Assembly (NCBI GenBank): GCA_030589835.1
Contig: JAUUZS010000300.1
Location: 1-5,849, forward strand
Length of the DNA: 5,849 nucleotides
Direction: 5' to 3'
Source: Cyclobacteriaceae bacterium
GTDB lineage: Bacteria; Bacteroidota; Bacteroidia; Cytophagales; Cyclobacteriaceae
The notes beneath the pieces were generated by a model. The model did not search any database, was not told the DNA's origin, and worked only from the letters and a program-made list of their open reading frames with translations. The position numbers and the translations under genes were made by a program. Of this stretch, positions 1 to 5,849 are shown in pieces. The first letter of the stretch is position 1. Each line of letters opens with the position of its first letter.

Positions 1-68
1 ACAAATTATGGCTTTTTGCGCAGTTTTTTCGTTACTAATTTTATTGATATGAAATCTTGATCGGAAAG

Positions 69-2369
69 TTAGTTTTTCTTTTTTTTCTTAAATAGTCTTT
101 TTATCCCCTTAAACAATCCTTTTTCTGCTTCTTTTTTTTCTGTGTTAGTTTCTTCTTCATATGATGGGTTAGCATCGATTTTTTTAAGCGTTTTATTTTC
201 TTTTTTATGGAATAATTCTCTCCAAAATTCGCCATCTTCCTTGAAAGGATCACAGTCTAATTCCCTTCTTACGGATGCGGAAGGTACTGGAAACTGAGCT
301 TTAGAAATTTGCCTTAGTTCATTATTTCGGTTTATTTGTTGCTGATACAAGGCATAGATAGGTAGTGCCATATTTGCTCCCTGGCCTAGCGCGGTACTTC
401 GGAAATGAATGCCGGGATACTCACCCCCAACCCAAACGCCTGTGACCAACCTTGGCGTCATGGCCATAAACCATCCATCTGCATTGGATTGTGTAGTGCC
501 AGTTTTTCCCGCCACATCATTCGGAATGTGATATGTTTTTCTCAGACGGATAGCGGTACCGCCATCCACCACACTCTTAAGCATTTCGATCATCATTTGA
601 CTGGTCGCCAAAGATAAAACTTGCACCGATACTGGCGCTTGTTTTTCCCAAATCACCTCGCCCTCCCTATTTTCAATCCGGCTGATAGAATAGGGCTGCA
701 TATGTTTTCCCTTATTGACAAACGTACAATATGCTTCGACCATTTCCATAAGAGAAATACTGGGAGTGCCCAGCGCTATGGAAGGGACTTTCGGGATGTT
801 GCTGCTAATGCCCATGTCTTTTGCCAATGAAATGGTATTTTCAATGCCTGCTTTCTCCAGCACTTTTACCGATACCGTATTAACTGATTTGGTAAGTGCG
901 CCTTCAAAAGAATACTTCCCTTCATATTTGCCTCCCGAGTTTGATGGTGTCCATTCCATATCCTTTTCTCCGTAGGTCTCACGGGTGGCTTTGATGTATT
1001 TGCAAGGAGAGATATTCTGCTCTAAAGCAGAAGCGTAAACAATTGGTTTGAAGATAGATCCGACCTGCCTCTTGGCATTTTTCTTTACATGATCGTACTT
1101 AAAAAAACGATGATTAATCCCACCAACCCATGCTTTGATCTGTCCGGTGTATGGGTCTACAGAAAGAAATCCTGTATTTAGGAATTTGAGATAATATTTT
1201 ATGGAATCCATTGTGCTCATCTTGTGCGTCTTATTGCCCGACCAGGAATGGACCTCAATTTCTTTTTTCACATTGATCAGTTTGTCGATCGAGTCGTTCG
1301 GAATTCCGTCAGATTTCAGGCGTTGATATTCAAGGCTTTGGTTTAATGCCTTTCTCATAATGTTGTTATCCTTTTCCCAGGGTTTGCTTCTGTCATTCCA
1401 ATGTGCATCAAAAGTCGTTTGCAGAGCTTTCATATGCTTGCTAACTGCTTTTTCGGCATAAGTCTGAAGTCTTGAATCAATTGTGGTATAAATCTTTAAT
1501 CCATCGGTGTACAAATTGAAGCTCTCGCCAAGACTATCTGAAATTTGAGGAATCAATTTTTGCAATGTTATCCTGACATATTCCCGAAAATATGTGGCCA
1601 GGCCATCGTTCTGATCATTTTTTTTATAATTTAATTTTAGGGGCAAAGCCTTCAGCGAGTCCAACACCTCACCTTGAATTACTTCTGCCCTGGCCATTTG
1701 ACCCAAGACTACATTACGTCTCCCTAAAGCTCTATCCGGGTGGTTTTTTGGGTTGTAATAACTGTTTGCTTTCAATATCCCTATAAGCATAGCCGATTCT
1801 TGAATATTCAGGCTTTTGGCAGGTTTCTGAAAAAATCGTTGCCCGGCTTCCTCCACACCATAAATATGCTCGCCAAAGGGAACCGTGTTCAGATAAAGGG
1901 TAAGGATTTCCTTTTTTGAATAGATATCCTCAAATTCTGAAGCAATTAACATCTCACGAAATTTGGTAATTAGCATTGAAAAATATGGATACTGCTGCCG
2001 GTGAAAGATATTTTTAGCCAATTGTTGGGTGATGGTTGACCCACCGCCTGAGCTTCGGTCCCCCAACAATAAAGTCTTGAAAAATACACGCATCAGACTT
2101 CTGAAATCTATACCATTGTGTTCGAAAAACCGCTCGTCTTCTGTTGAGACCAAAGCATCTACCAGGTGCGGAGAAAACTGTTCGTATTCCAACACGGTCC
2201 TGTTCTGGATATAATAACGACCCAAAAGTATATTATCAGTGCTGTAAATTTCCGAGGCATCAAAATTCCGAATGGTACTTAGCTGTTCTCGATTCGGCAA
2301 TTTGGCAATAACGCCTGTTTTGATAGAAAAAAGTAAGATGGCAGGAAAACTAATTACGCCGATAAGCAA
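69..2369 (-). CDS. mrcA: Class A penicillin-binding protein (PBP1A-like, bifunctional peptidoglycan glycosyltransferase/transpeptidase)
   Basis: This enzyme polymerises lipid II into glycan strands and crosslinks the stem peptides, anchored on the outer face of the inner membrane. Numbered from the TTG at 2369 (766 residues), a hydrophobic segment covers about residues 1-22. The GT51 domain follows, with the EDERFFEHNG motif at 77-86 (E77 the expected catalytic Glu), GGSTITQQ at 109-116, the KFRE motif at 136-139 and a KKEILTLYLN motif at 152-161. The penicillin-binding transpeptidase domain has SIFK at 438-441 (nucleophile S438), SVN at 495-497 and KTGTT at 622-626. All catalytic motifs are present, so the enzyme should be active. 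The C-terminus is a charged linker ending in a KKKKK tail, probably in the periplasm. The length is normal for the family. The TTG start falls inside the membrane segment and the open frame continues upstream to 2471 with a basic stretch, so the true start is very likely further upstream. The gene stands alone here. Family assignment is firm; the symbol is by family resemblance. Confidence 0.95.
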   Translation of the reverse strand: MLIGVISFPAILLFSIKTGVIAKLPNREQLSTIRNFDASEIYSTDNILLGRYYIQNRTVLEYEQFSPHLVDALVSTEDERFFEHNGIDFRSLMRVFFKTLLLGDRSSGGGSTITQQLAKNIFHRQQYPYFSMLITKFREMLIASEFEDIYSKKEILTLYLNTVPFGEHIYGVEEAGQRFFQKPAKSLNIQESAMLIGILKANSYYNPKNHPDRALGRRNVVLGQMARAEVIQGEVLDSLKALPLKLNYKKNDQNDGLATYFREYVRITLQKLIPQISDSLGESFNLYTDGLKIYTTIDSRLQTYAEKAVSKHMKALQTTFDAHWNDRSKPWEKDNNIMRKALNQSLEYQRLKSDGIPNDSIDKLINVKKEIEVHSWSGNKTHKMSTMDSIKYYLKFLNTGFLSVDPYTGQIKAWVGGINHRFFKYDHVKKNAKRQVGSIFKPIVYASALEQNISPCKYIKATRETYGEKDMEWTPSNSGGKYEGKYSFEGALTKSVNTVSVKVLEKAGIENTISLAKDMGISSNIPKVPSIALGTPSISLMEMVEAYCTFVNKGKHMQPYSISRIENREGEVIWEKQAPVSVQVLSLATSQMMIEMLKSVVDGGTAIRLRKTYHIPNDVAGKTGTTQSNADGWFMAMTPRLVTGVWVGGEYPGIHFRSTALGQGANMALPIYALYQQQINRNNELRQISKAQFPVPSASVRRELDCDPFKEDGEFWRELFHKKENKTLKKIDANPSYEEETNTEKKEAEKGLFKGIKRLFKKKKKN

Positions 2370-2438
2370 ATAAATAACGCCTTTTATTGCGCCATTTCTG
2401 AATCTCTTCGAAGATTTTTTAGAGGTTTTTTTTTTGAT
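2370..2438 (-). other. Probable missing N-terminus of the PBP1A gene, with unclear start
   Basis: In frame and directly upstream of the TTG at 2369, 23 codons read I-KKKTSKKSSKRFRNGAIK-GVIY, a basic cytoplasmic tail leading into the first half of the membrane helix. This is what a PBP1A N-terminus normally looks like. The frame is open up to a TAA at 2472-2474 but contains no ATG or GTG. In-frame candidates are ATC at 2438 and CTG at 2471, both unusual. A TTG at 2443, four bases after an AGGTG on the minus strand (2446-2450), begins M-K-S and would join this frame if the 10-base T run at 2426-2435 (A10 on the coding strand) were one base longer. That suggests a homopolymer length error, a slippage site or a rare start codon. 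The coding nature is likely; the start mechanism is unknown. Confidence 0.65.
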
Positions 2439-2471
2439 TTCAAAACACCTGAATTTTTCGCAAAGTAACAG

Positions 2472-2884
2472 TTATGATGCTATTTTCAAATGAAAATGAG
2501 CATTGCCGATCATTCATCCTGGGTTATGTATTAGAAATTCGGGTTGAGTCTTTAATATGCGATAAACAGTCACATTTATAGTCGAGGCATAGAACCCATT
2601 GTTTACAATAGGCTTGTCGAATGCAAAGGGCATCGTGGCTTGAGAAAAGTACGTGTACTGCGCAGCTATAAAGTATTTAAAAATCAGAATATCTGCCGGT
2701 CGGTTTAAAGGAATTTTCTGATGTATAATTCGTATTCAATTAAACCAAGGCTATTGGTTTTTTACAGATTGTGGCTAACTTGGCGAACAACTAACGAAAC
2801 AGGCATAGTCGCAAAAACTTGTTGTAGCGGATTACCAGGTGCAATGGTTGGGTTTCAATTTTTTTTATTACAATAATAATTAGC
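2472..2884. other. Intergenic region between divergent PBP1A and aldo/keto reductase genes
   Basis: There is no gene I can support in these 413 bases; stops are frequent in all frames and no tRNA-like fold was recognised. Because the flanking genes are divergent, promoters for both should lie here. Visible small structures are ATTGT-TT-ACAAT (2598-2609), AGTAC-GT-GTACT (2648-2659) and, overlapping the last, the perfect palindrome CTGCGCAG (2658-2665). Any of these could be a regulator-binding site, but perfect short palindromes are also expected by chance. A TATAAT string sits at 2724-2729 without a matching upstream box. An 8-base T run (2859-2866) lies shortly before the reductase start. 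Confidence 0.7.
2754..2783 (+). promoter_or_regulatory. Candidate Bacteroidota-type promoter for the reductase-permease pair
   Basis: TTG at 2754-2756 is followed after exactly 19 bases by TAACTTGG at 2776-2783. The Bacteroidota primary sigma factor consensus is TTTG or TTG near -33 and TAnnTTTG near -7, separated by about 19 bases, so the -7 box matches five of six fixed positions. Transcription would start around 2788-2792 and leave an untranslated leader of about 95 bases before the ATG at 2885. The match is short and could be chance. Confidence 0.3.
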
Positions 2885-3859
2885 ATGAAATATAGAACAT
2901 TAGGAAGAACAGGGATAAATGTTTCGGAGATTGGATTTGGAGCCTGGGCAATTGGTTCACATTGGGGGGCGCAAAATATATCTGATTCTGTTGATGCACT
3001 CCATAAATCCATTGATTTAGGATTGAATTTTATCGATACTGCGCTAGGGTATGGAAATGGAAAAAGCGAGCAAATTATATCAGAAGTATTGAAGGAAAGA
3101 AAAGAAGAAGTAACTGTCGCTACAAAAATCCCTCCTTCAGATGGTCCCTGGCCGCCATCTCAATATTGCAAAGTAGAAGACCGATATGGTGAAAAATATA
3201 TCCGGGCTACAGTTGATACATGCAGAAAAAACCTTGATACCGATTGCATTGATATATTGCAATTACATACCTGGACCCGGGCGTGGAACAGCAATCCAAA
3301 ACCATTGGAGATTCTACAGAAATTGAAGGCGGAAGGCATCATTAAAAACATAGGAATTAGTACTCCTGAGCAAGATCAAAATTCATTGATTCAATTGATG
3401 AAAGATGGATATTTGGATACTGTGCAGGTAATTTACAATATTTTTGAGCAGGAACCGGCAGCGGAATTTCTTCCTGAGGCCTTAAAAAATAACGTGGGAG
3501 TAATCGTAAGAGTGGCCTATGATGAAGGAATCCTGACAGGAAAGTATAAGGCTGATGATCTGTTTCCGAAAGATGATTTCCGAAGCAAATACTTCGAAGG
3601 TGATCGCATGTACCGGGCGGTAAAACGTGTAGATAAAATTAAAAAAGAGATTGAAGATGTCCGATATAATATGCCACAGACCGCGTTGAAATTTGTACTT
3701 GCACACCCTGCCGTGAGTACAGTCATCACCGGAATTAGAAATGAAAACCAGGCTACTCAAAACATCGCCACATCAGATTTGCCGGACATGGAAGACGACC
3801 TTGTAAGTAAACTTCAGCAGCATAACTGGCTAAGAAGTTTTTGGTATAACGGCAAATAA
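2885..3859 (+). CDS. Aldo/keto reductase family oxidoreductase
   Basis: This is a cytoplasmic NAD(P)(H)-dependent oxidoreductase of the aldo/keto reductase superfamily, 324 residues, a normal length for a single TIM barrel. The catalytic tetrad is complete: D51 and Y56 in the FIDTALGYGNGKSE segment, K81 in VATK and H128 in ILQLH. The N-terminal MKYRTLGRTGINVSEIGFG is the usual first hairpin and strand. NIGIST (155-160), QVIYNIFEQ (181-189) and TGIRNENQ (282-289, cofactor phosphate region) follow the family order. The layout, including an FPKDDFR-x-KYFEGDR segment at about 227-241, resembles IolS/YhdN-like (AKR11-type) proteins; that subgroup is by recollection. The ATG at 2885 starts right at the family N-terminus; no Shine-Dalgarno is seen, which is usual in this phylum. 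The permease gene begins 11 bases after the stop, so the two are probably cotranscribed, suggesting a sugar, sugar acid or polyol substrate. The specific substrate is unknown. Confidence 0.93.
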   Translation: MKYRTLGRTGINVSEIGFGAWAIGSHWGAQNISDSVDALHKSIDLGLNFIDTALGYGNGKSEQIISEVLKERKEEVTVATKIPPSDGPWPPSQYCKVEDRYGEKYIRATVDTCRKNLDTDCIDILQLHTWTRAWNSNPKPLEILQKLKAEGIIKNIGISTPEQDQNSLIQLMKDGYLDTVQVIYNIFEQEPAAEFLPEALKNNVGVIVRVAYDEGILTGKYKADDLFPKDDFRSKYFEGDRMYRAVKRVDKIKKEIEDVRYNMPQTALKFVLAHPAVSTVITGIRNENQATQNIATSDLPDMEDDLVSKLQQHNWLRSFWYNGK

Positions 3860-3870
3860 TTAAAAAACCT

Positions 3871-5232
3871 ATGTCAACTCTAGAACTTTTTATTATTACG
3901 ACTACAGCAATTGGATTGCTGTTTTTATTAGTAATAAAGCTAAAAATCCATGCCTTTATTTCCCTGCTCATCACCAGTATCTTTGTGGGGATATTTACAG
4001 GAATGCCGCTAATGGACATTATTAAAGGCATTCAGGATGGCATGGGAAGCATATTAGGATTTATTGCTATTGTGGTAGGGATAGGGGCTATATTTGGTGA
4101 AATCCTCCAGGTTTCGGGGGGGGCAGAGGCACTATCCCGTACTATGCTTAAAAAATTCGGGGAAGAGCGGTCTTCCTGGGCAATGATGACCACGGGATTC
4201 ATCATTGCAATCCCTGTTTTTTTGGATGTTGGGTTTATCATTTTGGTTCCTATGGTTTATGCATTGGCGCGCAAAGCAAAAAAATCAGTGCTCTATTATG
4301 CCATTCCTTTATTGGCAGGATTGGCCGTAACCCATGCCTTTATACCACCTACTCCCGGGCCAATTGCAGTGGCTGAGATCATCGATGCGCAATTAGGATG
4401 GGTGATATTATTCGGATTTATTGTAGGCATTCCTACCGCAATTATTGCCGGGCCTTTTTTTGGCAGTTATATAGCAAAGAAAATTCATATTGATCCGCCC
4501 GATATTACTGAAGAGCAAAAACATCTTGCGGAAAGCAAACATCAGGAATTGCCATCTTTTAGCTGGGTTGTTTTCCTGATCGCCTTGCCTTTGGTACTCA
4601 TCCTGGCAAGTACGTTTGCTGATCTGGCTGTAAAAAATAACTGGGTTGAGGAGAATAGATTTTTTGAAATCATCCAGTTTTTGGGCCATCCATTTATTGC
4701 TTTATTGATCGCTACACTAGCCGCCATGTATTTTCTAGGAATTCGACGTAATTTTAGTGGTAAACAGTTGATGCAGGTGGCCAATAAAGCTCTGGGGCCT
4801 GCCGGATTGATTATTCTGGTTACCGGAGGAGGAGGGGTGTTTAAGCAAATATTGGTGGATAGTGGAGTAGGCGCTGCACTGGCAGAAACAATAAGTAACA
4901 AAAATATTCCTCCAGTGGTCCTGGCATATATTCTTGCTGTAATTATTCGGCTCACTCAAGGTTCTGCCACTGTGGCGATGATCACAGCTGCGGGCATGGT
5001 AGCTCCTGTTATCCAGGTTTTGGGGACAGGTGATATGGGCAAAGCTTTGGTAGTATTGGTCATTGCAGCAGGGTCGACAACATTTTCCCATGTGAACGAC
5101 AGTGGATTCTGGCTGGTTGGCAAATACCTCAACATGACAGAAAAACAAACTCTTCAGTCATGGAGTATAATGGAAACGATCATTTCGGTTGTTGGCTTTT
5201 TACTGATTTTAGGGATCAGTTTTTTTATTTGA
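3871..5232 (+). CDS. GntP-family permease (gluconate/sugar-acid:H+ symporter)
   Basis: This is an inner-membrane secondary transporter of 453 residues, the usual length for the gluconate permease family (GntP/GntT/IdnT/DsdX types). About 12 to 14 hydrophobic segments run through the whole protein, from residues 5-22 to 432-453, with a hydrophilic loop at about 202-228. Family hallmarks visible are PVFLDVGFIILVPM (115-128), HAFIPPTPGP (155-164), GGGGVFKQILVDSGVG (319-334), RLTQGSATVAM (360-370) and the C-terminal GSTTFSHVNDSGFW (401-414). The ATG at 3871 places the first membrane helix at the very N-terminus, as expected. Members import gluconate, idonate, fructuronate-like acids or D-serine by proton symport; the substrate here cannot be decided from sequence alone. 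The gene follows the reductase by 11 bases and is most likely in its operon. A run of eight G (4116-4123) encodes S82-G83-G84 and the first base of A85; the frame is intact. Confidence 0.94.
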   Translation: MSTLELFIITTTAIGLLFLLVIKLKIHAFISLLITSIFVGIFTGMPLMDIIKGIQDGMGSILGFIAIVVGIGAIFGEILQVSGGAEALSRTMLKKFGEERSSWAMMTTGFIIAIPVFLDVGFIILVPMVYALARKAKKSVLYYAIPLLAGLAVTHAFIPPTPGPIAVAEIIDAQLGWVILFGFIVGIPTAIIAGPFFGSYIAKKIHIDPPDITEEQKHLAESKHQELPSFSWVVFLIALPLVLILASTFADLAVKNNWVEENRFFEIIQFLGHPFIALLIATLAAMYFLGIRRNFSGKQLMQVANKALGPAGLIILVTGGGGVFKQILVDSGVGAALAETISNKNIPPVVLAYILAVIIRLTQGSATVAMITAAGMVAPVIQVLGTGDMGKALVVLVIAAGSTTFSHVNDSGFWLVGKYLNMTEKQTLQSWSIMETIISVVGFLLILGISFFI

Positions 5233-5601
5233 AAAACGAGTTCAACATTAAACATCTCAATAGCATGGCAATATAATCTGAGTGCAATCCTTCAACTGTT
5301 AGAACCCAGAATGATTCGTTTGGAAATACCTTCTAAATGCAGAAATATTGATGAAATAAATCGAAAAATTGACCATCAATAAAAAATGGGTTTAGATCGA
5401 AATATGCATTAGAAAATTCCTGTCTTCCGACAAGCAAGTGTTATACCTTTACAATAGTTCAGACCAACAGACAACTCATCCTGAGTAAATATGTCACTTC
5501 TGATCAAAAAAATATCCGGGTTTCAGCAAAATATCAGATATTAAGCAGGTATATCTAAGATCTCAATGAAAATAATGGAAGGCGATTATGCAAAGTTGAG
5601 C
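5233..5601. other. Intergenic region between convergent permease and TonB-dependent receptor genes
   Basis: These 369 bases are AT-rich and hold no open frame I would call a gene. One long-looped inverted repeat (TATTGATG at 5346-5353 with CATCAATA at 5374-5381) and AT-rich palindromes near 5511-5542 are visible. Both flanking genes end here, so the region should contain transcription ends for both strands, but no GC-rich hairpin with a T run follows the permease stop. The length is long for a region between two gene ends, so an unrecognised small RNA or a decayed gene is possible, though nothing positive supports either. Confidence 0.65.
5506..5542 (-). terminator. Weak candidate terminator of the TonB-dependent receptor gene
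   Basis: Reading the minus strand, AATATC (5542-5537) can pair with GATATT (5516-5511), and the second arm runs directly into a T tract (T7 at 5512-5506). It lies about 60 to 95 bases past the receptor stop codon. A competing smaller palindrome, AATATC-A-GATATT at 5530-5542, shares one arm. The stem is only six AT-rich pairs with a long loop, so intrinsic termination here is doubtful. Confidence 0.2.
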
Positions 5602-5849
5602 CTAAAAATTTACCCTAAACATGAAATTGGGTGTAAATCCCAGCGCGTATTGCTGAATGGTTTCGAGAGTGCCACCGTCATTAATTTGGTAATAAGTGTC
5701 CACAATATTTTGATTGTTGAGCAGATTCCATACCGATGCACCAATTTCCCCACGAACCCTATGGGACATCTGAAACCTGTATTTTGCCGATAAATCAAGA
5801 CGAAGGTAATCGTCTATCCGTGAGCTGTTGGGAACCTCATAAATGATCT
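5602..5849 (-). CDS. TonB-dependent outer-membrane receptor, C-terminal fragment (5' end outside window)
   Basis: The minus strand is open from the window edge to a TAG at 5602-5604, giving 81 codons with no start inside. The peptide reads in alternating polar/hydrophobic beta-strand fashion: YLRLDLSAKYRF (14-25), then VRGEIGASVWNLLNNQNIVD (31-50), TYYQIN (51-56) and the final ALGFTPNFMFRVNF (68-81). An RLDLS strand, a W-N-L-x-N-x-x-N segment and a last strand ending in Phe are characteristic of TonB-dependent receptor barrels; the terminal aromatic residue is the outer-membrane insertion signal. Such receptors import siderophores, cobalamin, glycans or other large ligands using TonB energy. 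The ending looks more like the general receptor class than SusC, but that is uncertain from this much sequence. The gene converges on the permease. The plug domain and substrate class lie outside the window. Confidence 0.82.
   Translation of the reverse strand, partial: IIYEVPNSSRIDDYLRLDLSAKYRFQMSHRVRGEIGASVWNLLNNQNIVDTYYQINDGGTLETIQQYALGFTPNFMFRVNF

Noticed and set aside
1..68. Possible gene or terminator downstream of the PBP stop
   Set aside because: Only 68 bases are available; no convincing hairpin with a T run or continuing open frame could be made out.
405..975. Three plus-strand open frames (405-617, 621-830, 715-975) inside the PBP gene
   Set aside because: They lie antisense to the well-supported transpeptidase domain and have no recognisable protein features; they are by-products of the real gene's codons.
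2490..2534. A 14-codon plus-strand ATG frame (MKMSIADHSSWVMY) in the intergenic region
   Set aside because: It is too short, has no ribosome-binding context and is far from the reductase; chance is sufficient.
2526..2540. Similarity of the 2526-2540 stretch (ATGTATTAGAAATTC) to ATGCATTAGAAAATTC at about 5404-5419, and a shared TTTACAATAG near 2602 and 5451, as a possible dispersed repeat
   Set aside because: The matches are short, AT-rich and not embedded in longer similarity or framed by repeat ends, so they are consistent with chance.
2791..3012. Minus-strand open frame of 73 codons overlapping the reductase start
   Set aside because: It is antisense to the conserved N-terminus of the reductase and has no family resemblance.
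4542..5148. Two 137-codon minus-strand open frames (4542-4955 and 4735-5148)
   Set aside because: Both are antisense to conserved GntP-family motifs, overlap each other, and their compositions (Cys/His- or Ala/Thr-rich without domain pattern) do not look like proteins.
5346..5381. Inverted repeat TATTGATG / CATCAATA as terminator of the permease gene
   Set aside because: It is over 110 bases past the stop, AT-rich with a 20-base loop, and is followed on the plus strand by A rather than T.
5566..5798. Open frames at 5566-5793 (plus) and 5610-5798 (minus)
   Set aside because: Both overlap the TonB-dependent receptor C-terminus in other phases; only the receptor frame gives a recognisable protein.

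Overview
The window looks like ordinary chromosomal DNA from a member of the Bacteroidota, perhaps a Cytophagales-type organism. The evidence is a moderately AT-rich composition, start regions without clear Shine-Dalgarno sites, one possible Bacteroidota-type promoter, and the C-terminus of a TonB-dependent outer-membrane receptor at the right edge. The lineage is inferred from protein style only; there is no rRNA or other marker gene.

Layout from left to right. On the minus strand (69-2369, probably starting further upstream near 2438-2443) lies a class A penicillin-binding protein, PBP1A/MrcA-like, with intact glycosyltransferase and transpeptidase motifs. A 413-base non-coding stretch (2472-2884) separates it from two plus-strand genes that are 11 bases apart. 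These are an aldo/keto reductase (2885-3859) and a GntP-family gluconate/sugar-acid permease (3871-5232). A second non-coding stretch (5233-5601) separates the permease from a convergent minus-strand gene, of which only the last 81 codons are inside the window (5602-5849). That fragment has the look of the C-terminal beta-strands of a TonB-dependent receptor, ending in Phe.

Functionally, the PBP polymerises and crosslinks peptidoglycan and is independent of the rest. The reductase and permease probably form an operon for uptake and oxidation/reduction of a sugar acid or polyol, although the substrate cannot be read from the sequence. If the TonB-dependent receptor serves the same substrate, it would supply the outer-membrane step, but it is convergently oriented and may be unrelated.

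I found no CRISPR array, tRNA, rRNA, insertion sequence, toxin-antitoxin pair or defence genes, and nothing I can defend as a new system. The points most worth checking are the start of the PBP gene, where an essential-looking N-terminus lies upstream of the only conventional start codon next to a 10-base homopolymer, and the G8 tract inside the permease gene.
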